Notes: generated from the sequence alone by a model not told the origin. Positions 34,421-44,512 are shown, counted from the stretch's first letter. The stretch is DNA of 64,000 bases from Haloplanus rubicundus (GCF_003342675.1 NZ_CP031148.1:248001-312000); one strand, 5' to 3'. Program-made: numbers and translations.

Positions 34421-36522
34421 GTCTACTCGAAGTCGACGACGTGAAAATCACGTATCGGATGCCGGACAAGGACATACACGCCGTCAACAACGTCTCCTTC
34501 TCTATCGAAGAGGGGGACAACTACGGACTCGTCGGCGAATCCGGCTCCGGCAAGTCGACGCTCGCAAAGGCCGTCCTCGGACTGCTCGACGACAACGGCG
34601 AGATCCGTTCGGGGAGCATTCGCTTCGACGGCCGGGAGTTGATCGACCTCTCGGAACGGGATTGGCGGTCGGTCCGCTGGGAGGAAATCTCGTACATCCC
34701 ACAGAGCGCGATGGACTCACTCGACCCGGTGATGACGGTCGGCGCACAGATCCGACAGGCCATCCGCAAACACAGGAACGTCTCGAAAGCGACCGCGAAC
34801 GAGCGCGTCGCCGAGGTGTTCGAGATGGTCGGGCTCGATCCCGCACGAACGGGCGACTATCCCCACCAGTTCTCGGGGGGGATGCGCCAGCGCGTCACCA
34901 TCGCGATGGCGCTCGCACTGGACCCCGACCTCATCATCGCGGACGAGCCGACGACCGGTCTCGACGTGATCGTCCAGGACAAGATCATCGACAAACTGCT
35001 GGAGATTCAGGAGAAGACGGACAGTTCGCTCCTGCTCATCACCCACGACGTGGGGGTCGTCGCCGAGACGTGCGACGAGGTGTCGGTCCTGTACGGTGGG
35101 AAGGTGATGGAACAGGGCGACACCGACCAGGTGTTCAGGGCGCCGACGAACCCCTACTCGATGGGGCTGAAAAACGCCTTCCCGGAGGTCGACGAATTCG
35201 ACGAGCAGGCCATCTCGATCCCCGGATCGCTTCCGGACCTCACCGGCGAGCCGACCGGCTGTGTGTTCCGGAACCGGTGTCCGTTCGCGACCGAGGAGTG
35301 CGAACAGAGCCATCCGCCGCTGGTCGAGACCGACGGCCAGCTATCGGCCTGTCACTACACGGACCGGGCCGACGAGATGCGGGCAAACGCCGACGACCCC
35401 ACGACGTGGGGTATAGAGCCGCGGGACCGGAGCGCGAGGAGGGACGAAACCGGCGACGTCATCCTCGAAACCCGCGGCCTCGAGAAGTGGTTCAAGCAGC
35501 CACAGGGGATCCTCGACGACCTGCGAGGGAACGATCCCGACTACGTCAAGGCGGTAAACGACGTGAATCTCACGGTTCACGAGAGCGAAATCGTCGGCGT
35601 CGCCGGCGAGTCGGGCTGCGGGAAGTCGACCCTCGCGGAGGTGATCGCCGCGCTCCAGGACCGGACTGGCGGCGACATATTCGTCGACGGCACGTCGGTC
35701 GACGAGTTGCTCGGGAAGAGTGCCAAGAAGTTCCGCTCCCAGGTACAGTTCATCTTCCAGGACCCGTTCGACTCGCTCAACCCACGGCAGCGGGTTCGTG
35801 CGGCGGTGTCCGAACCGTTGAAGATCCAGGGGTTCGACGCCGAGACCATCGACAGACGGGTCAGACAGACCGTCGCCGACGTCGGCCTCGAACCGGTCGA
35901 CAAGTACCTCGACAAACTGCCGGCCCAGCTCTCGGGCGGGGAGCGCCAGCGCGTCGCCATCGCGCAGGCGCTGGTGCTCGAACCGCGGCTGCTCATCTGT
36001 GACGAGCCGGCGTCGATGCTCGACGTTTCGCTGAAGGCCAACATCCTCAACATCCTGCGGGAGATGGCCGACGAGCGTGACATCGGCATCGTCTACATCT
36101 CGCACGACCTCGCGAGCCTCACGCAGATCGCCGACCGCCTCGCGGTGATGTATCTCGGTCGGATCGCCGAACTCGGGGACACCGAGGACGTCGTCCAGTC
36201 GCCCAAACACCCGTATACGGCGTCGCTCCTGGCCGCGTCACCCAGGACCGACCCCGACATCGACCGTCAGCGGGTGCTGTTGCCCGGCGAGCCGCCGAAC
36301 CCAGTCAACCTGCCGAACGGCTGTAACTTCGCGCCCCGCTGTCCGAAGGCGACCGAGGAGTGTCGCGGCGAGGAGCCGGACCGGTCCGCGTTCGCCGACG
36401 ACGGCCACGAAGCGGCCTGCTACTTCCCGGTCGAGGACGTCGAGACCGAACTCCTGGAACGCTACGCCGCCAAACAGGAGGACGACGGAGCGAGAGCGCT
36501 CGGCGACGAGATGACCCTGTAG
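34417..36522 (+). CDS. Fused ABC ATPase (DppD-DppF in one chain)
   Basis: 701-residue double ATPase for the importer. First nucleotide-binding domain: Walker A GESGSGKST (40-48), signature FSGGMRQRV, Walker B LIIADEP; its oligopeptide C-terminal extension has CVFRNRCPFATEEC. Second domain: Walker A GESGCGKST (397-405), signature LSGGERQRV, Walker B LLICDEP; extension CNFAPRCPKATEEC. The two cysteine-rich ends are where Opp/Dpp ATPases hold iron-sulfur clusters. One chain thus supplies both ATP sites. An upstream in-frame extension lies inside dppC and is rejected. Confidence 0.92.
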   Translation: MSLLEVDDVKITYRMPDKDIHAVNNVSFSIEEGDNYGLVGESGSGKSTLAKAVLGLLDDNGEIRSGSIRFDGRELIDLSERDWRSVRWEEISYIPQSAMDSLDPVMTVGAQIRQAIRKHRNVSKATANERVAEVFEMVGLDPARTGDYPHQFSGGMRQRVTIAMALALDPDLIIADEPTTGLDVIVQDKIIDKLLEIQEKTDSSLLLITHDVGVVAETCDEVSVLYGGKVMEQGDTDQVFRAPTNPYSMGLKNAFPEVDEFDEQAISIPGSLPDLTGEPTGCVFRNRCPFATEECEQSHPPLVETDGQLSACHYTDRADEMRANADDPTTWGIEPRDRSARRDETGDVILETRGLEKWFKQPQGILDDLRGNDPDYVKAVNDVNLTVHESEIVGVAGESGCGKSTLAEVIAALQDRTGGDIFVDGTSVDELLGKSAKKFRSQVQFIFQDPFDSLNPRQRVRAAVSEPLKIQGFDAETIDRRVRQTVADVGLEPVDKYLDKLPAQLSGGERQRVAIAQALVLEPRLLICDEPASMLDVSLKANILNILREMADERDIGIVYISHDLASLTQIADRLAVMYLGRIAELGDTEDVVQSPKHPYTASLLAASPRTDPDIDRQRVLLPGEPPNPVNLPNGCNFAPRCPKATEECRGEEPDRSAFADDGHEAACYFPVEDVETELLERYAAKQEDDGARALGDEMTL

Positions 36523-36627
36523 CCGGCGGCGTCTTCGCCGGTCGGCATCCGCTCGTATCCGCTCCGACGGGTCGGACGCGGTTGCCGACGGGGCGATGGG
36601 GCCGACCCTCGAACGGGACGACAGCAG

Positions 36628-38775
36628 TCAGTCGCGCGTTCGGACGAGAGCGTCGACCGCCACCGGCCCGTCCGCCGCGATCACGACCGGGTTGAGATCG
36701 ATTTCGGCGACGGCGTCCACCGACGCAGCCAAGTCACCGACGTTCACCAGGAGGTCGACGACGTCCTCGACGGGGAGCGCGTCGCCGCCGCGACGGTCGG
36801 TCAGCAGATCCGCGAGCGCGGTCTCCTCGACGGCGCGCCGTGCGTCGGCCGGCGCGAACGGCGGGACGAGCGTCGCGCTCTCGTCCAGCGCCTCCACGAG
36901 GACGCCGCCGGGACCGACGGTGACGACCGAGTCGAACACGTCCCCGGGCGCGACCCCGAGGATGGCCTCGACGCCGTCGCCGACCATCGGCTGGACCAGT
37001 ACGCCGGCCACGTCCGACTCGTCGACGTGTGCCAACGCCGCCTCCCGCACGTCTCGGTAGGCCTCGCGGACCGCCTGGGGGGTGTCGAGGCCGAGCGCGA
37101 CGGCCCCGACGTCCGTCCGATGGGGGAGCGCCGGCGAATCGATCTTCAGGACGACCGGATAGCCGACGGCCTCGGCGGCCGCGACGGCCGCCTCCGGATC
37201 GGTCGCGACGCGCGTCTCGACGACGGGGATGTCGAAGGCGTCCAAGAGCGGCTCCGTCTCCCGCCACTCGAGGACCCGTCCTCGGGGGAGGTCGAGGTCG
37301 GGCACGTCGAGGGCAGCCGCGAGTTCGCGTCTGGACGGCCGATCGGCCACGCGGTCGCGGTCCGCGACGTACTCGGTCGTCGACGCGACCGCGTCCAGAC
37401 AGCGTCCCGGGTCCTCGTACACCGGCACGGACTCCCGGAGGCGCGCGTACGGCGGCGTCACGGTCGGGTCGTCCGGCTCCTTCCGCCCAGTCCAGAGCAC
37501 GTACACCGGATCGTCGGCGGCCGTGACGATCCGCTCCAGATCGGCGGCGATGGTTTCGGCACGGTCGTCGACCCCCGGGAGCCCGATCGCGAAGACGTAC
37601 GCGTCGAACGCGTCGTCGGACAGGAGTGCGTCGGCGATCGCCGGCAGTACCTCGGCGCCGTACCCGCGGATGTCGGCGGGGTTGTTGAATCCGCCGTAGG
37701 TCAGCAGTTCGTCGATGTCCAGCAGCGCCCGTTCGGTCGCCCCGTCGATGTCGGGGAGCGCGAGGTCCCGCTCGGCCGCCATGTCGGCGAGGAGGCTCGC
37801 GAGGCCGCCGCTGGTCGAGGCGATACAGAGACGGTCGCCGTCGACCGTGTCGTAGGCAGTGTGGGCGTTCGCCCGCGAGAGCAGGTCCGGAATGTCCGGC
37901 ACCCGCTGGACGCCGGATTGATCGAAGGCCGCCCGCCAGGCGTCGTCGCTCCCGGTGAGGGATCCGGTGTGGGACAGCGTCGCCGCCTCGGCGAGGTCCG
38001 ACTGCCCGATCTTGACCGTCAGCACCGGCGTGCCGTCGCGGGTCGCCCGCTCCGCGACGCGCATGAACCGTTCGGGGTCTTCGATCCCTTCGACGTAGGT
38101 GCAGATGACGTCGACGGTCTCCCGTTCGGCGAGGTAGGCGACGTAGTCGGTCAGCGTGAGATCCGCCTCGTTGCCGGTCGAGACGATGTGACTGAAGTGA
38201 AGATCGCGGTCCGCCGCCCGCTCGAAGAAGGTGGTAAACGCCAAGGCGCCGGACTGGCTGACGAGGCCGATCCGGCCGGGCTGGGGCTGGCGCGAACAGG
38301 TCGACGTGAGCGTCGCGCCACGGGCGGCCATCACGCCGATGCAGTTCGGCCCGACGATACGAATATCCGTGTCGGCGGCCGTCTCGGCGAGTCGTGACGC
38401 CAGGCGCTGCCCTTCCTCGTCGGCCTCCGAGAAGCCGGCCGTGAGGACGAGCGCGACCGGTACGCCCCGCTCGCCCGCCGTGGTCACCACGTCGACGACG
38501 TACTCTCGCGGGACGCTCACGACGGCCAGGTCGACCGTTTCGGGCAGGTCGTCGATGTCGTCGTAACACTCACGACCCCAGACCTCGTCCCGGCCGGGAT
38601 TGACGGGGTAGAGCGTCCCCTCGAAGCCGTAGTCGAGGAGATTGGCCACGAGGTTCCCCGAGTAGAACGAGTCTGGACTGGCGCCGACGACGGCGACCGA
38701 GTCCGGGTCGAACAGCGGATCGAGTTCCGGGATCGCGGGATCGGCGCTCGATAGCGACGGGTCGATGGGTTCCAT
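36628..38775 (-). CDS. ADP-forming acyl-CoA synthetase (acetate/acyl-CoA ligase, ACD family)
   Basis: Single-chain 715-residue ligase, alpha and beta parts fused: CoA-binding domain (about 18-150, VAVVGASPDSFYSGN), ligase-CoA domains (about 165-460) with the phospho-accepting His269 in SHTGSLTGSD, and a C-terminal ATP-grasp domain (about 490-710, FDIPVVETRVA, YPVVLKID, VEAILG). The family converts acyl-CoA + ADP + Pi to acid + CoA + ATP, reversibly. Here it sits beside a CitE-like lyase and opposite an acid importer, so activation of an imported di- or hydroxyacid is possible, as is energy recovery from an acyl-CoA. Its 3' end converges with the importer operon. Confidence 0.88.
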   Translation of the reverse strand: MEPIDPSLSSADPAIPELDPLFDPDSVAVVGASPDSFYSGNLVANLLDYGFEGTLYPVNPGRDEVWGRECYDDIDDLPETVDLAVVSVPREYVVDVVTTAGERGVPVALVLTAGFSEADEEGQRLASRLAETAADTDIRIVGPNCIGVMAARGATLTSTCSRQPQPGRIGLVSQSGALAFTTFFERAADRDLHFSHIVSTGNEADLTLTDYVAYLAERETVDVICTYVEGIEDPERFMRVAERATRDGTPVLTVKIGQSDLAEAATLSHTGSLTGSDDAWRAAFDQSGVQRVPDIPDLLSRANAHTAYDTVDGDRLCIASTSGGLASLLADMAAERDLALPDIDGATERALLDIDELLTYGGFNNPADIRGYGAEVLPAIADALLSDDAFDAYVFAIGLPGVDDRAETIAADLERIVTAADDPVYVLWTGRKEPDDPTVTPPYARLRESVPVYEDPGRCLDAVASTTEYVADRDRVADRPSRRELAAALDVPDLDLPRGRVLEWRETEPLLDAFDIPVVETRVATDPEAAVAAAEAVGYPVVLKIDSPALPHRTDVGAVALGLDTPQAVREAYRDVREAALAHVDESDVAGVLVQPMVGDGVEAILGVAPGDVFDSVVTVGPGGVLVEALDESATLVPPFAPADARRAVEETALADLLTDRRGGDALPVEDVVDLLVNVGDLAASVDAVAEIDLNPVVIAADGPVAVDALVRTRD

Positions 38776-38907
38776 GCGAGCCGCTACTCCGTAGACGGGC
38801 CTGTACCTGCCCCCGAAGCGACGCCATAGTAATCGTCCTTTATTACGGTCGAACGGCGCCCCGCGAGGGATGGGCTCCGAGGCACCGGACGGTGGCTTCC
38901 GACGCGG

Positions 38908-39762
38908 CTACCGAATCCCGGCGGCCTCCGCCCGTCGGACGATCGTTCGGGCGCGTTCGACCAGCGGTGGGTCTATCATCTGGTCGTCGACGGTGAACAC
39001 CCCGGCGTCCGCTTCGCTCGCCCGTTCCTGACCGGCGAGCACCTTCTCGGCCCACTCGAGTTCGTCACTCGCCGGCGTGAACGCCTCGTTGATGACGGGA
39101 ATCTGGTTCGGGTGGATCGCGAGTTTGCCGTCGAACCCGAGTTCGACGACGAACTCGGTCTGTTCGCGGAGCCCCGCGACGTCCTCGATGTCGGTGTGGA
39201 CGGTGTCGAACGCATCGACGCCGGCCGCGGCCGCGGCGACGACCGTTCGCTGGCGAGCGTACAGCGACTCGGTCTTGTCGTCGGTCACGGTCGCGCCGAT
39301 GTCGGCGGTGAAATCCTGGTCGCCGTAGGCGACGGCCGTGACTCCCGGTGCGGCCGCGATGTCGTCGGCCGAGAGGACGCCCGCCGCCGTCTCGATCAAC
39401 GGGACGATACCGACGTCCGACGCCCCGAGATCCGCGAGTTGGTCGTGGAGCGCCTCGACCGGGTCGGCGTCGTTCACTTTCGGCAGGAGGACGCTATCCG
39501 GCGGCGTCGCCACGTCGCCGACGACGGCGTCGACGTCCGCCCGGCCGGACAGGTCGTACGGGTTGACGCGGACGGCGACGTTCGGGACCGGGTCGTCGAG
39601 CGCATCGAGCGTCGACCGCACGGTTCGTCGTGCCCCCTCCTTCGAGGCGGGTGCAACCGCGTCCTCGAGGTCGAAGATGACCGTATCGGCGGCCGTCTCG
39701 ACCGCTTTCTCCAGCATACGGCGATCGTCACCGGGGGAGTACAGTAGCGAGCGCTGAACCAT
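38908..39762 (-). CDS. CitE-like CoA-ester lyase (HpcH/HpaI family)
   Basis: 284-residue TIM-barrel lyase of the CitE/malyl-CoA/citramalyl-CoA lyase group. The start MVQRSLLYSPGDDRRML is characteristic; FDLEDAVAP carries the acidic active-site residues, VAVRVNP the substrate Arg, VPLIETAAGVL and AYGDQDFTADIG the Mg ligands Glu and Asp. It cleaves a 3-hydroxyacyl-CoA to acetyl- or propionyl-CoA plus a 2-oxoacid. Proximity to the ADP-forming CoA ligase (same strand, 132 bases downstream) suggests they act in sequence. Substrate (malyl-, citramalyl- or methylmalyl-CoA) cannot be read from sequence. Confidence 0.87.
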   Translation of the reverse strand: MVQRSLLYSPGDDRRMLEKAVETAADTVIFDLEDAVAPASKEGARRTVRSTLDALDDPVPNVAVRVNPYDLSGRADVDAVVGDVATPPDSVLLPKVNDADPVEALHDQLADLGASDVGIVPLIETAAGVLSADDIAAAPGVTAVAYGDQDFTADIGATVTDDKTESLYARQRTVVAAAAAGVDAFDTVHTDIEDVAGLREQTEFVVELGFDGKLAIHPNQIPVINEAFTPASDELEWAEKVLAGQERASEADAGVFTVDDQMIDPPLVERARTIVRRAEAAGIR

Positions 39763-39901
39763 GCTGTCGACACGGACCGTCGGTGGAAAAGTTCGGTGGC
39801 TGGTCACGAGCGGCGGTCGGTCTCGCAGTCCCACGGATGCCCGTCGACGACTGCTCGCCGGAACGGCCCGGTGAGAAGCCGTGACGCCTTCCGAGAGACC
39901 C

Positions 39902-42061
39902 CTAGTCGTCGTCCGCCGATTCCCCGACCCGTGCTGGCCCGTCGGGGTCCGGACGCTCCGCCGGCCGGAAACACGCAGCCGAGTGGTCCCGTGCCGTCCA
40001 CACGTCGAGGTCGGGTTCGTCTTCCAGACACGCCGCGTCCGCTTTCGGACAGCGGGGGGCGAACCGACAGCCCGGAAACTCCCCCTCCGCGTCGGCCGGC
40101 TTCCCGTCGAGGGTGACGCGCTCGCGGCTCCCTCGCGGGTCCGTCTCGGGGACCGCCGAGAGCAATGCCTCGGTGTAGGGGTGTTGCGGGCGGTTCACGA
40201 TGTGCTCGGTGCGCCCCCGCTCGACGAACCGTCCGAGATACATGATAGATAGTCGGTCGGCGATTCGCGTGAGGCTCGCGATGTCGTGAGAGATGTACAG
40301 GACGCCGATCCCTCGGGTGTTCGCCAGCGTCCGAAGCAGGTTGAGCACCTCCGCTTGAAGCGAGATATCGAGCATCGACGCCGGCTCGTCACAGATGAGG
40401 AAGTCGGGGTCGATGACGAGCGCGCGGGCGATGGCGACGCGCTGTCGCTGGCCCCCCGAGAGCTCGTTCGGATACTTCTCCAGATAGTGCTCGGCGGGCG
40501 CCATCCCGACCTGTTCGAGCGTCTCCCGGACGGCCGCGGCTTTCTCGTCGGTCCGGTACCCGTGGATCGTCAGCGGCTCCTTGACCAACTGTTCGACCGT
40601 CATCCGCGGGTTCAGCGAATCGTACGGGTTCTGGAAGATGATCTGCAGTTTCTGCCGGAAGGATTGGAGGTTACCTTCCCGGTAGTGCTCGTACGAACGG
40701 CCGTCGAGCCGGAACCCGCCGTCGGTCGGATCTTCCAGAAGTGCGAGCGTCTGGCCCAGCGTCGTCTTTCCGCACCCCGACTCGCCGACGACGCCGTGGA
40801 TCTCCCCGCGCGCGACGGACAGCGAGACGCCGTCGACGGCGCGGACGTGGGACCCGTCGTCGTTGAGCATCTCGGTGAGGATCTCGCCGCGCTGTTCGTA
40901 CCACCGGCGAATACTGTTCGAGAACCCGGTCACGGTGGGCGAAACCCCACCGAAGGGGAGCCACCCCAGCAGCGACCCCGAGCGCTCGTACCACTTGCAC
41001 AGGTCGTCGACTTCGAGCAGGACTTCGCCGTCGTCGGACCGGGACCCGCCCGTACTCCCGCCCCACGTGGAGGCGTCCTCGGCGTCGCGGCGCATCCGCG
41101 CCGCTCGATCCGCGTTGTGACACGCGACCCGCTGGTTTCGATACGGGAGCGTCTCCAACGCCGGTTCGGTCGTTGCACACTCCTCGCCCGCGAACGGGCA
41201 CCGGGGTTCGAAGACGCAGGCCGTCGGCTCCGAGTCGAGGCTCGGCGGTTCCCCCGGAATCGAGACGAGGTCACCGTCGCCATCTTCGAGCGCCCCGAAC
41301 GCGCTCTTCAGCCCGATCGTGTACGGGTTCGTGGGATTGAGCAGGAGGTTCTCGACGCGCCCTTGCTCCATCACCTTCCCGCCGTACATCACCGACATCT
41401 CGTCGCACGTCTCGGCGATGACGCTCAGGTCGTGGGTGATGAGCAGGAGCGAGCTATCGGTCTCCTCCTGAATCTGGAGGATGTTGTCGATGATCTTGTC
41501 CTGGACGATCACGTCGAGACCGGTCGTCGGCTCGTCCGCGACGATGAGTTTCGGCTCGAGCGCGAGCGCCATCGCGATGACGACGCGCTGGCGCATCCCC
41601 CCCGAGAACTGGTGGGGGTAGTCGTCGACACGGTCGGGATCGAGCCCGACCGTCCCGAACAGTTCACGAGCTCGCCGACTGGCGTTGCGCTCGGAGAGTT
41701 CCCGGTGTGTCTGGATCGCCTGCTCGATCTGTGCGCCGACCGTCATGACCGGATCGAGCGCGTCGATGGCCGTCTGTGGGATGAACGCGATTTCCTCCCA
41801 GAGCAGGTCCTGTCGCTCCGACGGCGTCAGCGAGCGGAGGTCCCGCCCCTCGAACTCGATCACGCCCGATTCGATCTCCGCGTGGTCCGGCAGCAGTCCC
41901 AGAATCGCCTTCGCCGTCGTCGACTTTCCCGAGGCCGACTCGCCGGAGAGCGCGTAGTTGACCCCGTCCTCGATGCTGAACGAGACGCCGTTCACGCTGT
42001 GGAGCGGTCCCTCCCGCGTGTCGTACCGCACCACGAGGTCGTCGACGTCGAGAAGCGTCAT
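39902..42061 (-). CDS. Second fused DppD-DppF ABC ATPase, without adjacent partners
   Basis: 719-residue double ATPase, same layout as the one at 34417 but clearly diverged. Walker A GESASGKST (40-48) and GESGCGKTT in the second half; signatures FSGGMRQRV and LSGGQRQRV; two cysteine-rich C-extensions (CVFEPRCPFAGEEC and CRFAPRCPKADAAC). Between the halves is an added stretch (about 380-430) with SLLGWLPFGGV. No permease or binding protein is next to it in this window, which is unusual. It may serve permeases elsewhere, or be what remains of a second importer operon. Confidence 0.9.
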   Translation of the reverse strand: MTLLDVDDLVVRYDTREGPLHSVNGVSFSIEDGVNYALSGESASGKSTTAKAILGLLPDHAEIESGVIEFEGRDLRSLTPSERQDLLWEEIAFIPQTAIDALDPVMTVGAQIEQAIQTHRELSERNASRRARELFGTVGLDPDRVDDYPHQFSGGMRQRVVIAMALALEPKLIVADEPTTGLDVIVQDKIIDNILQIQEETDSSLLLITHDLSVIAETCDEMSVMYGGKVMEQGRVENLLLNPTNPYTIGLKSAFGALEDGDGDLVSIPGEPPSLDSEPTACVFEPRCPFAGEECATTEPALETLPYRNQRVACHNADRAARMRRDAEDASTWGGSTGGSRSDDGEVLLEVDDLCKWYERSGSLLGWLPFGGVSPTVTGFSNSIRRWYEQRGEILTEMLNDDGSHVRAVDGVSLSVARGEIHGVVGESGCGKTTLGQTLALLEDPTDGGFRLDGRSYEHYREGNLQSFRQKLQIIFQNPYDSLNPRMTVEQLVKEPLTIHGYRTDEKAAAVRETLEQVGMAPAEHYLEKYPNELSGGQRQRVAIARALVIDPDFLICDEPASMLDISLQAEVLNLLRTLANTRGIGVLYISHDIASLTRIADRLSIMYLGRFVERGRTEHIVNRPQHPYTEALLSAVPETDPRGSRERVTLDGKPADAEGEFPGCRFAPRCPKADAACLEDEPDLDVWTARDHSAACFRPAERPDPDGPARVGESADDD

Positions 42062-42297
42062 CTCCGTACGCTGTTGGCCGGGTCGCGAGCGGCGGTCACG
42101 CCCAGACGGGGCGTCTCACTCACCAGCAACGGAATCCCGCGTTCACGTCGGTCCATGCTGCTCCCGCCTAACATGCTGACTGTTATGAACCCTCGGATCG
42201 CACTGGCAACCGACATGACGGGACGCCAGTCGTCTCGTCCGCCCTCGGACACCCAGTCGAACGAGCCACACGTCGTACGGCGTCGGTGCGGAGCCAC
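42058..42297 (-). other. Short ORF overlapping the second ATPase start; possible permease remnant
   Basis: A 79-codon frame whose TGA overlaps the ATPase ATG (ATGA), exactly the junction seen between dppC and the ATPase in the other operon. Its end, ITVSMLGGSSMDRRERGI to AARDPANSVRR, loosely recalls a permease C-terminus, but I cannot align it with confidence. Otherwise the 272-base gap to the MFS gene holds nothing I can support. It could simply be chance. Confidence 0.25.
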
Positions 42298-42333
42298 GAC
42301 GCCGACCGGATTCGAAGGCCGAGAGCACCCGTG

Positions 42334-43560
42334 ATGACGGCGGACCGTCGGTCGCTATCCGGGCGGATCGGCCACTTCGACGCGATCGTCCTCACCTCCG
42401 CCCTGTGGTTTCTGACCAAGTTCGTTCGCTTCGCGTTCCCGCCACTGTTCGAACAGCTCGCGAGCGTGTACGACATCTCGGCGGCGGTCCTGGGGACGGC
42501 GTTCAGCGGCCTCCTCCTGGTCTACGCGGCCATGCAGTTCCCGTCGGGCCTGCTCGCGGATCGGTTCAGTTCCGTGGCCGTCATCGGGGCGGGAGCGTCG
42601 CTCGCGGCCGTCGGCGCCTTCGCGCTGGCCGTCGACAGTCCGCTGGTCGTCCTCGTCGGTGCCATGCTGACTATCGGCGCCGGCACCGGTCCGGTCAAGA
42701 CCGTCGGCATCCGGGTGCTCTCGCGAACGTATCCGGAGCGGACCGGCCGCGCGCTCGGCGTGTTCGACACCATCGGGACGTTCGGCGGTGCGGCGGCGCC
42801 CGCCACGGTGGTCCTGTTCACGAGCCTGCCCGGAGTGGTGGGTGCCAGTTGGCGGACGACGTTCCTCGTCGCCGGCATCGTCGGCGTCGTCGTCACCGTC
42901 GCCTTCGTCGCCCGGGTTCCCCGGCGGCTTCCGGACGCCGAGACGAACGAGACGGACGCCGGAACGGCCGTCCCGATCCGCGAGTACGGGGCGCTGTTCC
43001 GGGAGTGGCGATTCTCCGTGTTCGTCCTCGTTACGACCCTCTTTTCCTTTTCGTACAACGCCACGCTCGCCTTCCTTCCGCTGTACTTCACGCGGGAGGT
43101 CGGACTCGACTCGACCACGGCGAGTCTGCTGTTCAGTGCGCTGTTCGCGGTGAGCGTCGTCCAGTTACTCACCGGCGAGATCAGCGACCGGACGGGGACA
43201 CTCCCGCTCGTCGCACTCACGGTCGGGCTGGCGACGACGGGACTGGGGTCGATACTCCTCCTGACCGACGTCGCCGGCCCCCTCGTGTTGGGCGGGGCCG
43301 TCGTCTGTCTCGGGCTCGGCGCGCACGGCTACCGCCCGGTTCGCGGCGCGTACCTGATGTCGGTCATCCCCACGTCCGTCGCCGGTGGGAGCCTCGGCGC
43401 GGTACGGACGATACAGATGGTCGCCGGGGCGGCCTCCCCCGCCCTCGTCGGCGTGCTCTCCGAGACGGCCGGGCTGCGGCCGGCGTTCGGGATCCTCACG
43501 GCGGCGTTGCTCGTCGCGACCGGTCTCTCCCTGCTCCTCTGGCTGTTCGATTCGTCCTGA
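42334..43560 (+). CDS. MFS transporter
   Basis: 408-residue major-facilitator protein with twelve hydrophobic segments in two halves of six and a charged central loop (about 195-220). The first half has the GLLADRFSS motif between segments 2 and 3 and the second the related GEISDRTG. Substrate unknown; its place before the lyase and PrpF genes suggests organic acid exchange. ATG at 42334 is preferred over GTG at 42331. Confidence 0.85.
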   Translation: MTADRRSLSGRIGHFDAIVLTSALWFLTKFVRFAFPPLFEQLASVYDISAAVLGTAFSGLLLVYAAMQFPSGLLADRFSSVAVIGAGASLAAVGAFALAVDSPLVVLVGAMLTIGAGTGPVKTVGIRVLSRTYPERTGRALGVFDTIGTFGGAAAPATVVLFTSLPGVVGASWRTTFLVAGIVGVVVTVAFVARVPRRLPDAETNETDAGTAVPIREYGALFREWRFSVFVLVTTLFSFSYNATLAFLPLYFTREVGLDSTTASLLFSALFAVSVVQLLTGEISDRTGTLPLVALTVGLATTGLGSILLLTDVAGPLVLGGAVVCLGLGAHGYRPVRGAYLMSVIPTSVAGGSLGAVRTIQMVAGAASPALVGVLSETAGLRPAFGILTAALLVATGLSLLLWLFDSS

Positions 43561-43581
43561 CGCGGCCCGCCAGTCGGCCGA

Positions 43582-43590
43582 TACTTTATA
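43582..43590 (+). promoter_or_regulatory. TATA box of the isocitrate-lyase-family gene
   Basis: ACTTTATAG centred ~27 bases before ATG 43613; predicts leaderless mRNA starting the lyase-prpF pair. Confidence 0.55.
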
Positions 43591-43612
43591 GTTCGGACGA
43601 CATCTGCCGCGT

Positions 43613-44512
43613 ATGTACGGGCGTCAGCGGTTGGCAGAGATGATCGCCGAACCGGAAATCACGGTCGTTCCGGGGGTTTACGACGGTATCAGTGCGCGAC
43701 TCGTCGAGCAACAGGGCTTCGAGACGGGGTTCCTCTCCGGCGCCGGCGTCTCCAACAGCCGCCTCGCACAGCCGGACGTCGGCTTCCTCACGTTGCCGGA
43801 CGTCGCCGACCAGTCGCGGGAGATCGCGGACGCGGTCGATATCCCGATCTGGGTCGACGCCGACACCGGCTACGGAAACGCGGTGAACGTCCATCGCACG
43901 GTCCGAAAGCTGGCGAACGCGGGCGCAGCGGCCGTCATGATCGAGGATCAGGAGTGGCCGAAGCGGTGTGGCCACATGGCGGGGAAGTCAGTCGTTCCGT
44001 TCGACGAGGCCGTCACGAAGATCGAAGCGGCGGCGGACGCACGCGACGAACACGCGCCGAACATGCTCCTGAAAGCGCGGACCGACGCGACCGAGCCGGA
44101 CGGACTCGACGAGGCGATCAGGCGGTTGAACGCGTTCGCCGACGCCGGCGCCGACGTCGTCTTCGCGGACGCGCTCCGCTCGGCGGATGACATCCGTCGC
44201 GTCGCGGCCGACGTCGACGCCCCGCTGTCGGTCAACATGGGGTTCGGGGTTCGAAGCCGCCCGACGACGCCGCTGATCCCGGCCGCGCGTCTCGAGGAGA
44301 TGGGGGTCGCGGTCGTCATCTATCCGCGGCTCATCACCGCTGCGGCGACCGCAGGAATGAAACGTGGGCTCGAGGAACTCGCGACGGCCGTCGAGACGCG
44401 CGAGGAGTACGAGGCACCGGACGCCGTCGTCGACTGGGACACCTACACGGACCTGATCGGGAAACCGGCCGTCGACGACCTCGAAGGGCGGTTCCGGGCG
44501 GACTCCGGCTGA
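43613..44512 (+). CDS. Isocitrate lyase/PEP mutase family lyase (PrpB- or dimethylmalate-lyase-like)
   Basis: 299-residue TIM barrel of the ICL/PEPM superfamily. PGVYDGISARLVEQ and SGAGVSNSRLA start the active site; WVDADTGYGN holds Mg-binding Asp residues; KRCGHMAGK is the Cys-bearing loop of true lyases (isocitrate, 2-methylisocitrate and 2,3-dimethylmalate lyases) and separates it from PEP mutase. It would split a branched malate or isocitrate into pyruvate or glyoxylate plus an acid. It is followed after 73 bases by a PrpF-family isomerase, as in dimethylmalate or methylcitrate routes. Confidence 0.85.
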   Translation: MYGRQRLAEMIAEPEITVVPGVYDGISARLVEQQGFETGFLSGAGVSNSRLAQPDVGFLTLPDVADQSREIADAVDIPIWVDADTGYGNAVNVHRTVRKLANAGAAAVMIEDQEWPKRCGHMAGKSVVPFDEAVTKIEAAADARDEHAPNMLLKARTDATEPDGLDEAIRRLNAFADAGADVVFADALRSADDIRRVAADVDAPLSVNMGFGVRSRPTTPLIPAARLEEMGVAVVIYPRLITAAATAGMKRGLEELATAVETREEYEAPDAVVDWDTYTDLIGKPAVDDLEGRFRADSG

